Below are positions 15,467-24,272 of a DNA stretch of 29,698 nucleotides, one piece after another; within the stretch, counting starts at the first letter, position 1, and each line of letters begins with the position of its first letter. This DNA comes from Dokdonella_A sp036518555 (GTDB taxonomy: Bacteria; Pseudomonadota; Gammaproteobacteria; Xanthomonadales; Rhodanobacteraceae). Made by a program: the position numbers and the translations under genes. The DNA lies in contig NZ_DATDMY010000343.1 of assembly GCF_036518555.1 (NCBI RefSeq), positions 1 to 29,698 on the forward strand. The letters are read 5' to 3'. The notes beneath the pieces are model-generated. The model had not been told where the DNA came from. It worked only from the letters and a program-made list of their open reading frames with translations, and searched no databases.

Positions 15467-16735
15467 ATGCCGACCGACCCTCTCCATCGAAAGATCGACG
15501 CGATCTGGCGCATCGAATCGCCCAGACTCATCGCGAGTCTCACGCGCATGGTGCGCGACATCGGCCTGGCCGAAGAGCTCGCCCAGGACGCGCTCGTCGC
15601 GGCGCTCGAGAACTGGCCCGGCGCGGGGATGCCGGACAATCCCGCAGCCTGGCTCATGGCGACCGCGAAGCGTCGCGCGATCGACCAGTTGCGGCGCCAG
15701 CAACTGCAGCAGCGCAAGCACGAACAACTCGGGCACGACCTCGTCGCGGAGCTGGACGGGGGCCACGCCGACATCACCGATGCGCTCGACGACGACATCG
15801 GCGACGACCTCCTGCGTCTCGTGTTCACGTCCTGCCATCCCGTGCTGTCCAAGGACGCGCGCGTAGCGCTGACCCTGCGCGTGCTCGGTGGCCTGACCAC
15901 CGACGAGATCGCGCGCGCGTTCCTCGTGCCCGAAGCGACCATCGCGCAGCGCATCGTGCGCGCGAAGAAGACGCTCGCCGCCGCCGACGTGCCGTTCGAG
16001 GTGCCGCGCGGACCGGAGCTCGCCGAACGCCTCGCCGCCGTGCTCGAAGTGATCTACCTCGTCTTCAACGAAGGTTACTCCGCGACCGCGGGCGACGACT
16101 GGATGCGGCCGCACCTGTGCGAGGACGCGCTGAGGCTCGGCCGCGTGCTCGCCGGGCTCATGCCCGAACAAGCCGAAGTGCACGGCCTCGTGGCGCTCAT
16201 GGAGATCCAGGCGTCGCGCTCGCGCGCGCGCGTCGGTCCGAACGGCGAACCGATCCTGCTGCTCGAGCAGAATCGCGCGTTGTGGGATCGCCTGGCGATC
16301 GAGCGAGGCCTTGCCGCGCTCGCGCGCGCGGACCGGCTCGGCGGCTCGCTCGGGCCCTACGCGTTGCAGGCCGCGATCGCGGCGTGCCACGCGCGCGCAC
16401 GCGTCGCCGAGGAGACGGACTGGGCGCGCATCGCCGCGCTCTACGGCGTGCTCGCGGGCGTCGCGCCCTCGCCGATCGTCGAACTCAACCGTGCGGTCGC
16501 CGTCGCGATGGCGGGCGGCCCCGCCGATGGCCTCGCGATCGTCGACGCGATCGCCGCCGAACCGTCGCTGCAGAACTACCACCTGCTGCCGAGCGTGCGC
16601 GGCGACTTCCTCGCGCGGCTCGGCCGCCGCACGGAGGCGCGCGCCGAGTTCGAACGCGCCGCCTCCCTCACGCGGAACGAACGCGAGCGCGCATTGCTGC
16701 TCTCGCGCGCCGCCGCGTGCGACGCGGGCGCCTGA
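15467..16735 (+). CDS. ECF sigma factor with long C-terminal extension (ECF42 type)
   Basis: The 422-residue protein begins with sigma region 2 (about 15-80: SLTRMVRDIGLAEELAQDAL, NPAAWLMATAKRRAIDQLRR). Region 4 follows (about 115-170: FTSCHPVLSKDARVALTLRV, LTTDEIARAFLVPEATIAQR). The remaining 250 residues are a helical, TPR-like extension with the landmarks LVFNEGYSA (about 199-207), LLEQNRALWDR, GPYALQAAIAACHARA and SPIVELNRAVAVAMAGG. This layout and the adjacent DGPF gene are those of the ECF42 group, where the extension is reported to be needed for activity and no anti-sigma factor is present. None is seen here either. It should direct RNA polymerase to promoters such as the one at 14701. 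The start at 15467 lacks a strong ribosome binding site but matches family starts. Confidence 0.9.
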   Translation: MPTDPLHRKIDAIWRIESPRLIASLTRMVRDIGLAEELAQDALVAALENWPGAGMPDNPAAWLMATAKRRAIDQLRRQQLQQRKHEQLGHDLVAELDGGHADITDALDDDIGDDLLRLVFTSCHPVLSKDARVALTLRVLGGLTTDEIARAFLVPEATIAQRIVRAKKTLAAADVPFEVPRGPELAERLAAVLEVIYLVFNEGYSATAGDDWMRPHLCEDALRLGRVLAGLMPEQAEVHGLVALMEIQASRSRARVGPNGEPILLLEQNRALWDRLAIERGLAALARADRLGGSLGPYALQAAIAACHARARVAEETDWARIAALYGVLAGVAPSPIVELNRAVAVAMAGGPADGLAIVDAIAAEPSLQNYHLLPSVRGDFLARLGRRTEARAEFERAASLTRNERERALLLSRAAACDAGA

Positions 16736-16783
16736 GTGTACCGAACGAGGTCGCGCCGCCCGCGTGCCGGTGCGTGGAGCGCA

Positions 16784-18076
16784 TCATTCCGCGTCGGGGA
16801 GTCGGGTTTCCGCGCGCGACGCTTCCTCCGTCGTCGTTGCTCCCGCCGTCGTCAGGTCGCTCCACAGACCGCCCGTTGCGAGCGCCACCCGGTAACGGGC
16901 GAGCACCGCATCGAACTGCGCGCGCGCGGCCGTCCGAGAGGCATCGAGCGACTGGCGGCGCGCGAGCAGCAGCGTCTGCAGGTCGGCCTCGCCGAGCGCA
17001 TACGCGCGTTGCGTCAGCGTGGCGTTCTCGCGCGAGCGATCCGCTGCGGTCTTGGCCAGTCGCCAACCGTCGAACCGCCCCTGGAGCTCCAGCACGCGCG
17101 CCGCCGCATCCGCTTCCACGCGCTGCCGCTCGCGCCGCAGGGTCGCCTCGGTCATGTCGCGGACGCTGAGCGCACGGCCGAGCTTCCGGCTCCTGTACTC
17201 GCCGGGCAGCGGCACGCTCAGGCTCAGGCCGACGATGCGCTCGTTGCCGAACGCTTCCGACGCACCGAACACGCCGATCGTCGGATCGGGCAGGCGATCG
17301 GCGCGCTCGCGCTCGACGGAGGATTCGGCGAAACGCAGTTCGGCATCCGCGACCTGCAATGCCATGCTCGTCGAGACGAGCGCGGCCTTCAGAGACTCGA
17401 GCGATTCGTCGACTGGAAGCGGTTGCGACAACAGAGGCGGGTCGGCGGGAAGTTCCGCGAAGCGAGCGCCGAGTCGGGCCTTCGCTTGTGCCTCGCTCGT
17501 CTCGAGTTCGCGCTGCAGGCGTTCGATGTCGGCACGATCGGCCTCGGCGAGGTTGAGCTCGAGTCGCGCAGCATCGCCGGCCTTGACGCGCTTCTCGACC
17601 GCGTCGCGATTCCTGCCGACGAGCTCGACCTGCTCGTCGACGAGTCGGCGCTCCGCCGAAGCGACAGACCACGTAAGCCACAGCTGGACGAGATCGGTGA
17701 CCGCCTGCAGTCGCGTCTCACCCTGGCGCGCTTCGGCGATCGCTTCCGTGTCCCGGCCGAGTTGCGTGTCGAGCGATCGCTTCCCGGGCAACCGGATCGT
17801 CCGCTCGAGGCCCGCATTCCACTCGCGCGATGTTCCACCGTCGTCGTAGCGACGGCGCTGACCGGTCGCATTGATCGTCCATTCGTTCGGCGATGCGCGC
17901 AGCATGCCGGCTTCGTGCCGTGCGCGCGCGCGTTCGAAGTCGGACGCCTGCATGCCCGGATCGCCCTCGAGCCAGCGGGCGACGCTGTCGTGCTGCGGCA
18001 GATCCGGCGTAGCGGTCGGGTCGCTCGCGCACGCACTCGATGCGACCAGCAGCAGGAAGAGGCTCCAGCGCTTCAT
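16784..18076 (-). CDS. TolC-family outer-membrane efflux protein (CzcC-like)
   Basis: The 430-residue outer-membrane channel component is exported by a signal peptide (MKRWSLFLLLVASSACA). The body has two long helical repeats typical of TolC proteins: VTDLVQLWLTWSVASAERRL with RDAVEKRVKAGDAARLELNL, and later SVRDMTEATLRRERQRVEAD with AYALGEADLQTLLLARRQSL. Beta segments such as ERTIRLPGKRS and LSLSVPLPGEYRSRKLGRAL mark the barrel strands. It should join the membrane-fusion protein and RND pump to expel metal ions. The ATG at 18076 has AGGAG seven bases upstream and overlaps the stop of the DUF3240 gene by four bases (ATGA), so the two are translated together. It is the last gene of the operon; its 3' end faces the sigma-factor gene. 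Confidence 0.88.
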   Translation of the reverse strand: MKRWSLFLLLVASSACASDPTATPDLPQHDSVARWLEGDPGMQASDFERARARHEAGMLRASPNEWTINATGQRRRYDDGGTSREWNAGLERTIRLPGKRSLDTQLGRDTEAIAEARQGETRLQAVTDLVQLWLTWSVASAERRLVDEQVELVGRNRDAVEKRVKAGDAARLELNLAEADRADIERLQRELETSEAQAKARLGARFAELPADPPLLSQPLPVDESLESLKAALVSTSMALQVADAELRFAESSVERERADRLPDPTIGVFGASEAFGNERIVGLSLSVPLPGEYRSRKLGRALSVRDMTEATLRRERQRVEADAAARVLELQGRFDGWRLAKTAADRSRENATLTQRAYALGEADLQTLLLARRQSLDASRTAARAQFDAVLARYRVALATGGLWSDLTTAGATTTEEASRAETRLPDAE

Positions 18077-18375
18077 GCGAGCACTCCTGCGTCGCTGATC
18101 GGCGCGACCCAGAATCGTATTCCGCTGCAGCCGAAATCCCGCGCGAGAATCCCGCGCAAGGTCTCCCATTGCGGCGAAGGCAGGATGATCTGCACGAGCA
18201 GGATGCGCACGCGCCCCATGACCCGCTCGTTCGCACTCATGGTGCCGTCTGCGATGCCGTGGCCGAAGGTCGGCGTGCTCGTGAACACGGATTCGGGGAA
18301 CGTCAGGAGGAGTCGGTCGAGCAGGTTCTCCTCGACGTCCGGCGAGCAGAGAATCGAACACTGAAGGTCAGACAT
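18073..18375 (-). CDS. DUF3240 family protein, metal-efflux associated
   Basis: The 100-residue cytoplasmic protein (MSDLQCSILCSPDVEENLLD ... RGILARDFGCSGIRFWVAPI) matches the DUF3240 family in length and context. These proteins are encoded beside heavy-metal RND pumps and have a ferredoxin-like, PII-like outline (strand, helix DVEENLLDRLLL, then strands VRILLVQIIL and IRFWVAPIS). Three Cys (6, 10 and near the C-terminus) could bind metal. It may sense metal or nucleotide near the pump, which is inference. The ATG at 18375 overlaps the end of the pump gene by eight bases and its stop overlaps the next start by four, so it is tightly coupled to both. Confidence 0.82.
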   Translation of the reverse strand: MSDLQCSILCSPDVEENLLDRLLLTFPESVFTSTPTFGHGIADGTMSANERVMGRVRILLVQIILPSPQWETLRGILARDFGCSGIRFWVAPISDAGVLA

Positions 18376-21300
18376 GGGGCACCCCGGGTTTCGCCTGGCC
18401 GAACCGCAGATAGAGGATCGGCAGGATCAGCAGCGTGAGGGCGGTCGCGGTGACGAGGCCGCCGATGACGACGATCGCGAGCGGACGCTGCACCTCCGAG
18501 CCCGGCCCACTCGCAAACAGCAACGGAATGAGACCGAATGCGGTGATCGAAGCCGTCATCATCACGGGCCGCAGGCGCCGCTGTGCGCCCAGCCGGACGG
18601 CATCGACGAGCGAATGCCCTTCGGCATGGAGCTGGTTGAAGCAGCTCACGAGCACGACGCCGTTCAACACCGCGATTCCGAGCAACGCGATGAATCCGAC
18701 CGATGCCGGCACCGACAGGTATTCGCGCGCGACCCAGAGCGCGACGATGCCGCCCACGAGTGCGAACGGGACGTTCGAAAGAACGAGCAGCGCCTGCCTC
18801 ACCGAACCGAAGGTCGAGAACAGCAGGACGAAGATCAGGCCGAGCGCGAGCGGAACCACGAGCGCCAAGCGCGCGGCGGCGCGCTGCTGGTTCTCGAACT
18901 GCCCGCCGAACGTGAGGCGATAGCCGACAGGCAGCGGAACCGCCGCGGCGATCTTCGCCTTCGCTTCTTCGACGAATCCGACGAGATCGCGTCCGCTGAC
19001 GTTCGCGATGACGACGCTGTAACGGCTTCCGAGTTCGCGATCGATCTTCACGGGACCGGCCGCGCGTTCGAGCCGCGCCAGCGCCGATAGCGGCACCTGC
19101 CCGCCTTCCGGCGTCGCGATGCGGAGCGCGGCGAACGCGGCCGGGGACAACGTGACGAGTTCGGGACCCCTGACGACGACGGGGATGCGCTGGTTTCCAT
19201 CGATGACCATGCCGGCGCGCTGTCCCTCGACCTGCGCGCGCAGCGCATCCTGGACGTCTTCCACGTCGAGCCCGAACCGGCCTGCGGCCAATCGATCGAT
19301 GACGACGCGCAGGTACTGCACGCCGTCGTTCTGGACCGTATAGACGTCCTGGCTTCCGGATAGTCCGCGCACGACGCCGTCGATCTTCGCGGCCAACTCG
19401 CCGAGCGTGCGAAGGTCGGGGCCGAAGATCTTGATCGCGACGTCGCCTCGCACGCCGATGATCATTTCCGAAACGCGCATCTCGATCGGCTGCGTGAAGC
19501 TGTACCTGATCGGCAGCGTGTCGAGCACCGCGCGGATACGCTGCAGCAGCTCCTCCTTGCCCGAAACGCTCCACTCGTCCTTCGGCTTCAGAACGAGGAA
19601 CGTGTCCGTCTGGTTGAGGCCCATCGGGTCGAGGCCGAGTTCATCCGATCCGGCGCGACCGACGACGCCCGTGATCTCGGGCACCTTGCGCATGAGCTCG
19701 GCCTGGATGCGACTGTCGAGCACTGCGGTTTGCTCGAGGCTGATCGACGGGAGCTTCTCGACGCCGACGATGACGTCGCCCTCGTCCATCGTCGGCATGA
19801 AGGTCTTGCCGACCCGCGTGTAGACGACGACGGCGAGGACGAGCAGGACTGCAGCGGCGACCAGAAACGGTTTCGGTCGCGCCAGGGCGCGCTGCAGGAG
19901 CGGCGCATAGGCCGCATGAAGTCGTCGCGGGAGCCAGGGCTCGTCGTGGCCCACGTTCGCGAGCAAGTACGACGCGAGCACCGGGATGATCGTGAAGGAA
20001 AGAAGCAGCGAGCTGGCGAGCGCGAAGACGATCGTGAGGGCGACCGGAACGAACAACTTCCCTTCGAGCCCTTCGAGCGTCAACAGCGGCAGGAAGACCG
20101 TGATGATGATGCAGATGCCCGCCGCGGTCGGCATGGCGACTTCGCGCACGGCGCGAAAGATCACGTGGAGGCGCGGCAACTTGCCGGCGGCCGGATCGTG
20201 AGCGACGTGCTGCACCACGTTCTCGACCACGACCACCGCTGCGTCGACGAGCAGGCCGATCGCGATCGCCAGCCCGCCGAGACTCATGAGGTTCGCCGAC
20301 ATCCCGAAGACGCGCATGAGGATGAAGGTGCACAGTGCAGCGAGCGGCAGGACCAGTGCGACCGTGATCGCCGCACGCACGTTGCCGAGGAACAGCCCGA
20401 GCAGGATCAGCACGAGTACGGTCGCCTCGACCAGCGCTTTCGACACGGTCGATACTGCGTGCTCGACGAGCGCGGCGCGGTTGTAGAACACCCTGAGCTC
20501 GATCCCCTTCGGCAGCGTGGGCTTCAGATCCGCGAGCTTCTTCTCGACCGCTTCGACGACGGCACGCGCATTGGCGCCGGCGAGGCCGAGCACGAGCCCC
20601 TCGACCGCTTCGCCGCGCCCGTCCGCGGTGACGACGCCGTAACGCGTCAACGACGACGTGCGAACCTCGGCGACGTCGCCGACGCGGACGGGCACGCCGC
20701 CTTCGACGCCGACGACGATCGCACGCAGGTCGTCGGCATTGCGCACATTGCCTTCGCTTCGCACGAGCAAGGCTTCTTCGCCGTCGTTGAGGCGCCCGGC
20801 ACCGTCGTTGCGATTGTTGGCTTCGAGCTTGTCGCGGAGCGTGGCGCTACCCAGGTGCGCCGCAGCCATCCTGGCGGGATCGGGCACGACTTCGAACACG
20901 CGCACGAGTCCACCGAGTGCGTTGACGTCCGCGACGCCGGGCACCGTGCGAAGCGCAGGCCGGATTGTCCAGTCGAGCAGGTTCCTGCGCTCGGCCAACG
21001 AGTACCCTTCGCCCTCGATCGTGAACATGAACATCTCGCCGAGAGGCGTGGTGATCGGTGCCATGCCGCCGTCGATCCCGGGCGGCAGCTCCTCGCCGAT
21101 GCCCGCGAGCCGCTCGGCGACCTGCTGCCTCGCCCAGTAGATGTCGGTGCCGTCGTCGAAATCGAGCGTGACGTCGACGATGCCGTACTTGGACATCGAG
21201 CGCAGCATGCGCTGATGAGGTATCCCGAGCATTTCGGTCTCGATCGGGATCGCGATGCGGGTCTCGGCCTCCTCGGGCGTCATCCCGGGCGCCTTCATGA

Positions 21301-21448
21301 TGATCTTGACCTGCACGCCCGAGACATCGGGAAACGCGTCGATCGGAAGGCTGCGGAACGCAAGCCATCCGGAGCCCGCGAGCAGCGCCGCGGCGACGAG
21401 CACGAACATGCGTTGCGCCAGTGCGAACTGGATCACTCGCTGCAGCAT
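18368..21448 (-). CDS. Heavy-metal efflux RND pump (CzcA/CusA family)
   Basis: The 1026-residue inner-membrane pump is complete. It begins with the usual first helix and periplasmic opening (RSLPIDAFPDVSGVQVKIIM, PGMTPEEAETRIAIPIE). The transmembrane helix 4 signature GGLAIAIGLLVDAAVVVVEN is at 391-410. It lacks the DFG of CzcA/CnrA-type pumps, which argues against the classic cobalt-zinc-cadmium group. The signature resembles other divalent-metal HME groups, and the exact metal cannot be fixed from it. A second transmembrane block follows from about 880 (LGLIFVLLFSTFGSVRQAL, GFIALLGIAVLNGVVLVSC). It would work as a trimer with the fusion and TolC proteins encoded beside it. The start lies one base after the fusion-protein stop. 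Confidence 0.93.
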   Translation of the reverse strand: MLQRVIQFALAQRMFVLVAAALLAGSGWLAFRSLPIDAFPDVSGVQVKIIMKAPGMTPEEAETRIAIPIETEMLGIPHQRMLRSMSKYGIVDVTLDFDDGTDIYWARQQVAERLAGIGEELPPGIDGGMAPITTPLGEMFMFTIEGEGYSLAERRNLLDWTIRPALRTVPGVADVNALGGLVRVFEVVPDPARMAAAHLGSATLRDKLEANNRNDGAGRLNDGEEALLVRSEGNVRNADDLRAIVVGVEGGVPVRVGDVAEVRTSSLTRYGVVTADGRGEAVEGLVLGLAGANARAVVEAVEKKLADLKPTLPKGIELRVFYNRAALVEHAVSTVSKALVEATVLVLILLGLFLGNVRAAITVALVLPLAALCTFILMRVFGMSANLMSLGGLAIAIGLLVDAAVVVVENVVQHVAHDPAAGKLPRLHVIFRAVREVAMPTAAGICIIITVFLPLLTLEGLEGKLFVPVALTIVFALASSLLLSFTIIPVLASYLLANVGHDEPWLPRRLHAAYAPLLQRALARPKPFLVAAAVLLVLAVVVYTRVGKTFMPTMDEGDVIVGVEKLPSISLEQTAVLDSRIQAELMRKVPEITGVVGRAGSDELGLDPMGLNQTDTFLVLKPKDEWSVSGKEELLQRIRAVLDTLPIRYSFTQPIEMRVSEMIIGVRGDVAIKIFGPDLRTLGELAAKIDGVVRGLSGSQDVYTVQNDGVQYLRVVIDRLAAGRFGLDVEDVQDALRAQVEGQRAGMVIDGNQRIPVVVRGPELVTLSPAAFAALRIATPEGGQVPLSALARLERAAGPVKIDRELGSRYSVVIANVSGRDLVGFVEEAKAKIAAAVPLPVGYRLTFGGQFENQQRAAARLALVVPLALGLIFVLLFSTFGSVRQALLVLSNVPFALVGGIVALWVAREYLSVPASVGFIALLGIAVLNGVVLVSCFNQLHAEGHSLVDAVRLGAQRRLRPVMMTASITAFGLIPLLFASGPGSEVQRPLAIVVIGGLVTATALTLLILPILYLRFGQAKPGVPHV

Positions 21449-21449
21449 G

Positions 21450-22640
21450 TCATTCGTCCTCGCCGCCGCTTTCGCCGAGCCATGCGGCCTTCAACGCGAT
21501 CGTGCCTTCGATCGCGACCTCGTCGCCGGCCTCGAGCGGGCCCGTGACGCTGACGTCTTGCGTGCCCTCGGCCGAGACGGTCACCGCCGTCGCACGAAAT
21601 CCGTCGCCATTGCGCACGAACACCACGTCGCGGTCGTCGTGGTGCACGACCGCCGCATTCGGCAGCGACCACGATTCGCCGGCGAGCCTCAGCGGAACCT
21701 GCACCTGCAGGAACTCGCCGGGGCGGAGCGAGTCCGTCCCCTCGACGACGGTCGCCCGCAGCGTCACGGTCTGGCCGCCGTTGACCTGCGCCGAAACGCT
21801 CAGCGGCTTCGCGCGAGCCTCGCGCCCCGCGACGACGAGATTCCCTTTCGGATCCCAGCTGTTCGCGAGCGACGCAGGAAGGTCGATGTCGAGCCAAAGC
21901 GTGCCGAGCTCGACCAGGTGCAGCAGCGGATCGGCGTCCGCGACGCGCTGGCCCGGCTTGACTTCGATCGAAAGGATCGTGCCCGCACGCGGCGCGCGGA
22001 TTTCGAGGTGGTCCTGGACCTGCCCGGCGGCGACTTTCGCTATGACCGCATCCGATGCGCCCGCGAGGCGCAACGCGGCGCGCGCATGGAGTTCGGTCGC
22101 GCGAGCGGTGCTCGCGGCGGCATAGGCTTCGATGACTCGCCGTTCCGGGATGATGCCTTCGGCGAAGAGCTTCTTCTCGCGCCTGCGCGCGCTGTCTGCG
22201 ACCCGCGCCTGGTTGGTGGCTTCGAACAGCTTGAGCTGCAGTTCGCCGAACTCGGGACTGTTGATGCGAAGCAGCGGCTGGCCGGCAGCGACGACCGCGT
22301 GGTCCTCGACGAGGATCTGGTCCACGCGTCCAGAGACGGCCGCGCTGATCATCTGGTCCTTGTCGCGAGGCACGATCGCGCGAGCCGGATACAGCACGCC
22401 GGACGAAGGGGACGGGCGTTCGAGCCTCGTCGTCCTGACGCCGATCGCACTCGCCTGCGCGGCCGTCATCGCGATGTCGTCCGCCGCTCGCGCCATTGCG
22501 CCGGCAAGAACCAGAACGACGAACGCAGTTGCGTGGAACAGGCGCGTCCTGCCCGCATGCATGAACGGCCGCTGGCGTCCGCGAGCGCCGGAATGCGCGG
22601 AAAATCGGACGTCGGACGACGTCCGGATATCGAAGAACAT
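21450..22640 (-). CDS. Membrane-fusion protein of heavy-metal efflux (CzcB/CusB-like)
   Basis: The 396-residue periplasmic adaptor links pump and outer-membrane channel. It has an N-terminal hydrophobic export segment (ATAFVVLVLAGAMARA, about 37-52). A lipoyl-like half motif follows (ISAAVSGRVDQILVEDHAVV, VAAGQPLLRINSPE), then a helical hairpin and the second half motif (EIRAPRAGTILSIEVKPGQR). The beta-barrel region closes with the MP-proximal strands (PLEAGDEVAIEGTIALKAAW). No long His-rich N-terminal stretch of the CzcB type is present. The ATG at 22640 has GGGAG six bases upstream. An ATG at 22562 would also leave the export signal intact. It is 69 bases behind the Cys/His-rich protein and one base ahead of the pump. 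Confidence 0.9.
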   Translation of the reverse strand: MFFDIRTSSDVRFSAHSGARGRQRPFMHAGRTRLFHATAFVVLVLAGAMARAADDIAMTAAQASAIGVRTTRLERPSPSSGVLYPARAIVPRDKDQMISAAVSGRVDQILVEDHAVVAAGQPLLRINSPEFGELQLKLFEATNQARVADSARRREKKLFAEGIIPERRVIEAYAAASTARATELHARAALRLAGASDAVIAKVAAGQVQDHLEIRAPRAGTILSIEVKPGQRVADADPLLHLVELGTLWLDIDLPASLANSWDPKGNLVVAGREARAKPLSVSAQVNGGQTVTLRATVVEGTDSLRPGEFLQVQVPLRLAGESWSLPNAAVVHHDDRDVVFVRNGDGFRATAVTVSAEGTQDVSVTGPLEAGDEVAIEGTIALKAAWLGESGGEDE

Positions 22641-22709
22641 GACGATCTCCCAGGATCAGGTGGAAGAGCGCATCAAGTGCGCTCGTGCGCCGAAGCGCTC
22701 GACGGGAGA

Positions 22710-23099
22710 TCAGGCGATGGGAGGACGGAGATCCGTGGCGAGGCGAATGGGCTTGCCGGACGCCGCGATGGAGGACGGTACGACCGTCTCGAAGCGCGCC
22801 ACGTTCCAGCTCGCGGGGACGGCCGGGAGCGTCGCCGAGTGGCCGCACGCACAATGGCATCCGCCGCTTCCGCCATGCCAGCACGGTGCGGCATCCGCGT
22901 CGTCGTGTGCGATCGGCGACGCGGATGCGAGCGCGCTGGCCGCATCGACCGTGGCCGGCTCCGTGCCCGCGCCCACACCGTCGGCGAGGCACAACGCGGC
23001 GACCGCGCTCTGGCAGACCACGAGCAGCGCCAACAGCCAGGCCACCGCCAGGACACGGCGGCGCACTCGGCTCTTGAACGGACGCGAGGTCGAAGTCAT
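22710..23099 (-). CDS. Cys/His-rich exported protein leading the metal-efflux operon
   Basis: The 129-residue product has a basic start and a hydrophobic segment (LAVAWLLALLVVCQSAVA, about 17-34) that fits a signal peptide or anchor. After an Ala/Ser linker comes a dense metal-ligand cluster: His65, Cys73, His75, Cys81, His82, Cys83, Cys85 and His87, in APCWHGGSGGCHCACGHS. The tail ends KPIRLATDLRPPIA. A periplasmic metal-binding or metal-handing role beside the efflux pump is likely but inferred; I do not recognise a named family. No strong ribosome binding site precedes the ATG at 23099. It is the first gene of the operon, 69 bases ahead of the fusion protein. Confidence 0.68.
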   Translation of the reverse strand: MTSTSRPFKSRVRRRVLAVAWLLALLVVCQSAVAALCLADGVGAGTEPATVDAASALASASPIAHDDADAAPCWHGGSGGCHCACGHSATLPAVPASWNVARFETVVPSSIAASGKPIRLATDLRPPIA

Positions 23100-23195
23100 C
23101 GGCGAAGGCTAGCGTTCGCGTGCGCCGTTACACAATTGCGCTCGCACGCCTGGCCGGCGGCGGCGTCGCACGCATGCCCTCGCGGCGTCGCGCGA

Positions 23196-24035
23196 TCAGT
23201 CGCGCGCGGCGGCGAGCAGGCGCGTCGCTTCGCGCGGAGGGCGCCCGTCCCTCGCCTTGAGCTCGCGATACACGTCCTCGCGCACGAACGTGCGCTTGAG
23301 GTTCGGGGTCGAATGCACGAGCACGTAGCCGGCCTTGCGCAGGCGCGCGCACGTGCGCCTGATCCGGAAGTGGAACGCGCGGCTCTTCGGGTGATACACC
23401 TCGTCGAACTCGACGAGGATCGCCTTGATGTCGAGCCGGTCCTCGAGGATCGCGTCGATGACGCGGTACTCGGCGCCCTCGATTTCGATCTTCACGAGGT
23501 CCACCGCACGGTGGTCGAGCGACTTCATGAGATTGCCGAGCCGGTCCACCGGCGCCTCGATGGTCTTTGCCGAATCCTCGAACAGGCACGCCGAATACGA
23601 CGCGTAGTCGTGTTGTTGCGGGTCGCGGAAAGTGAGCACGGTCTTTTCGTCCCACACGCCGACCGGTACGAAGCGGATCCGCGCGAGCTGCTCGGCGCTC
23701 ACCTGGTAGGTGTACGGGTGCTGGATCGCCTTGGTGCGGAACGGCTCGCCCGCGGCGACATGCCGCTCGAGCTCGGCGAAATGGTCGATCCCGTACGGCG
23801 TCGGGTCGAAGATCACGACGCGGCAACCGTAGAGCGCCTGCAATTCGACATCGAAGGAAATGTCCTCCCCCGCGCCGATGCAATAACAGATGGACTCGGG
23901 GCCGAGCAGGCCTTCAGGCACCCAGTAGCTGTGCCGGCGCCAGCCGACCGCCCGCATCGACGCGAGCGGCTTCACGCCGGACTGGTGATGGATGCCGAGA
24001 AGCCTCTTCAGGAACGACGCCGGACCAGGCCACAT
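23196..24035 (-). CDS. FkbM-family SAM-dependent methyltransferase
   Basis: The 279-residue cytoplasmic enzyme has a Rossmann-type SAM site (CYCIGAGEDISFD, about 50-62, then VVIFDPTPYG with Asp77) and the FkbM signature VKIEIEGAEYRVIDA (about 181-195). It is likely to methylate a sugar or other hydroxyl group, since FkbM enzymes act mainly on O-linked substrates; the actual substrate is unknown. The region between (TFRDPQQHDYASYSACLFED) may form the substrate pocket. It is not next to glycosyltransferases or polyketide genes, which is unusual for this family. The ATG at 24035 sits behind a GGGG-rich leader. A sigma70-like promoter is seen about 90 bases upstream, so it is probably a single-gene unit. 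Confidence 0.85.
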   Translation of the reverse strand: MWPGPASFLKRLLGIHHQSGVKPLASMRAVGWRRHSYWVPEGLLGPESICYCIGAGEDISFDVELQALYGCRVVIFDPTPYGIDHFAELERHVAAGEPFRTKAIQHPYTYQVSAEQLARIRFVPVGVWDEKTVLTFRDPQQHDYASYSACLFEDSAKTIEAPVDRLGNLMKSLDHRAVDLVKIEIEGAEYRVIDAILEDRLDIKAILVEFDEVYHPKSRAFHFRIRRTCARLRKAGYVLVHSTPNLKRTFVREDVYRELKARDGRPPREATRLLAAARD

Positions 24036-24130
24036 GGTGCCCCACCCCTCGCGGACGGAATTTTCGATCGGAGCACGGCCGGCGACCGCCCGACCACGCC
24101 CGCACGCGGCCGCGCGCGCATCGATGCCGG

Positions 24131-24159
24131 ATCATAGGTGCGAAGCGCCGGCGTCGCAA
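24131..24159 (-). promoter_or_regulatory. Sigma70-like promoter of the FkbM methyltransferase gene
   Basis: On the minus strand, TTGCGA (24154-24159) and TATGAT (24131-24136) are separated by 17 bases, close to the TTGACA-17-TATAAT consensus. Transcription would start near 24124, giving a leader of about 90 bases before the start codon at 24035. Confidence 0.55.
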
Positions 24160-24272
24160 ACGCGCCGCGCGCGATGCGGGCCCGCACGGTTTGCCGCTGG
24201 ATGCGCGAGGGCGCGCCACGCGAATCCGCGCGATCCGGGTCCAGGATCGCCGCCCACGCGGATCCGACCGGA

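Noticed and set aside
19730..24137. Long forward frames across the pump, fusion-protein and methyltransferase genes
   Set aside because: All are antisense shadows of well identified minus-strand genes.
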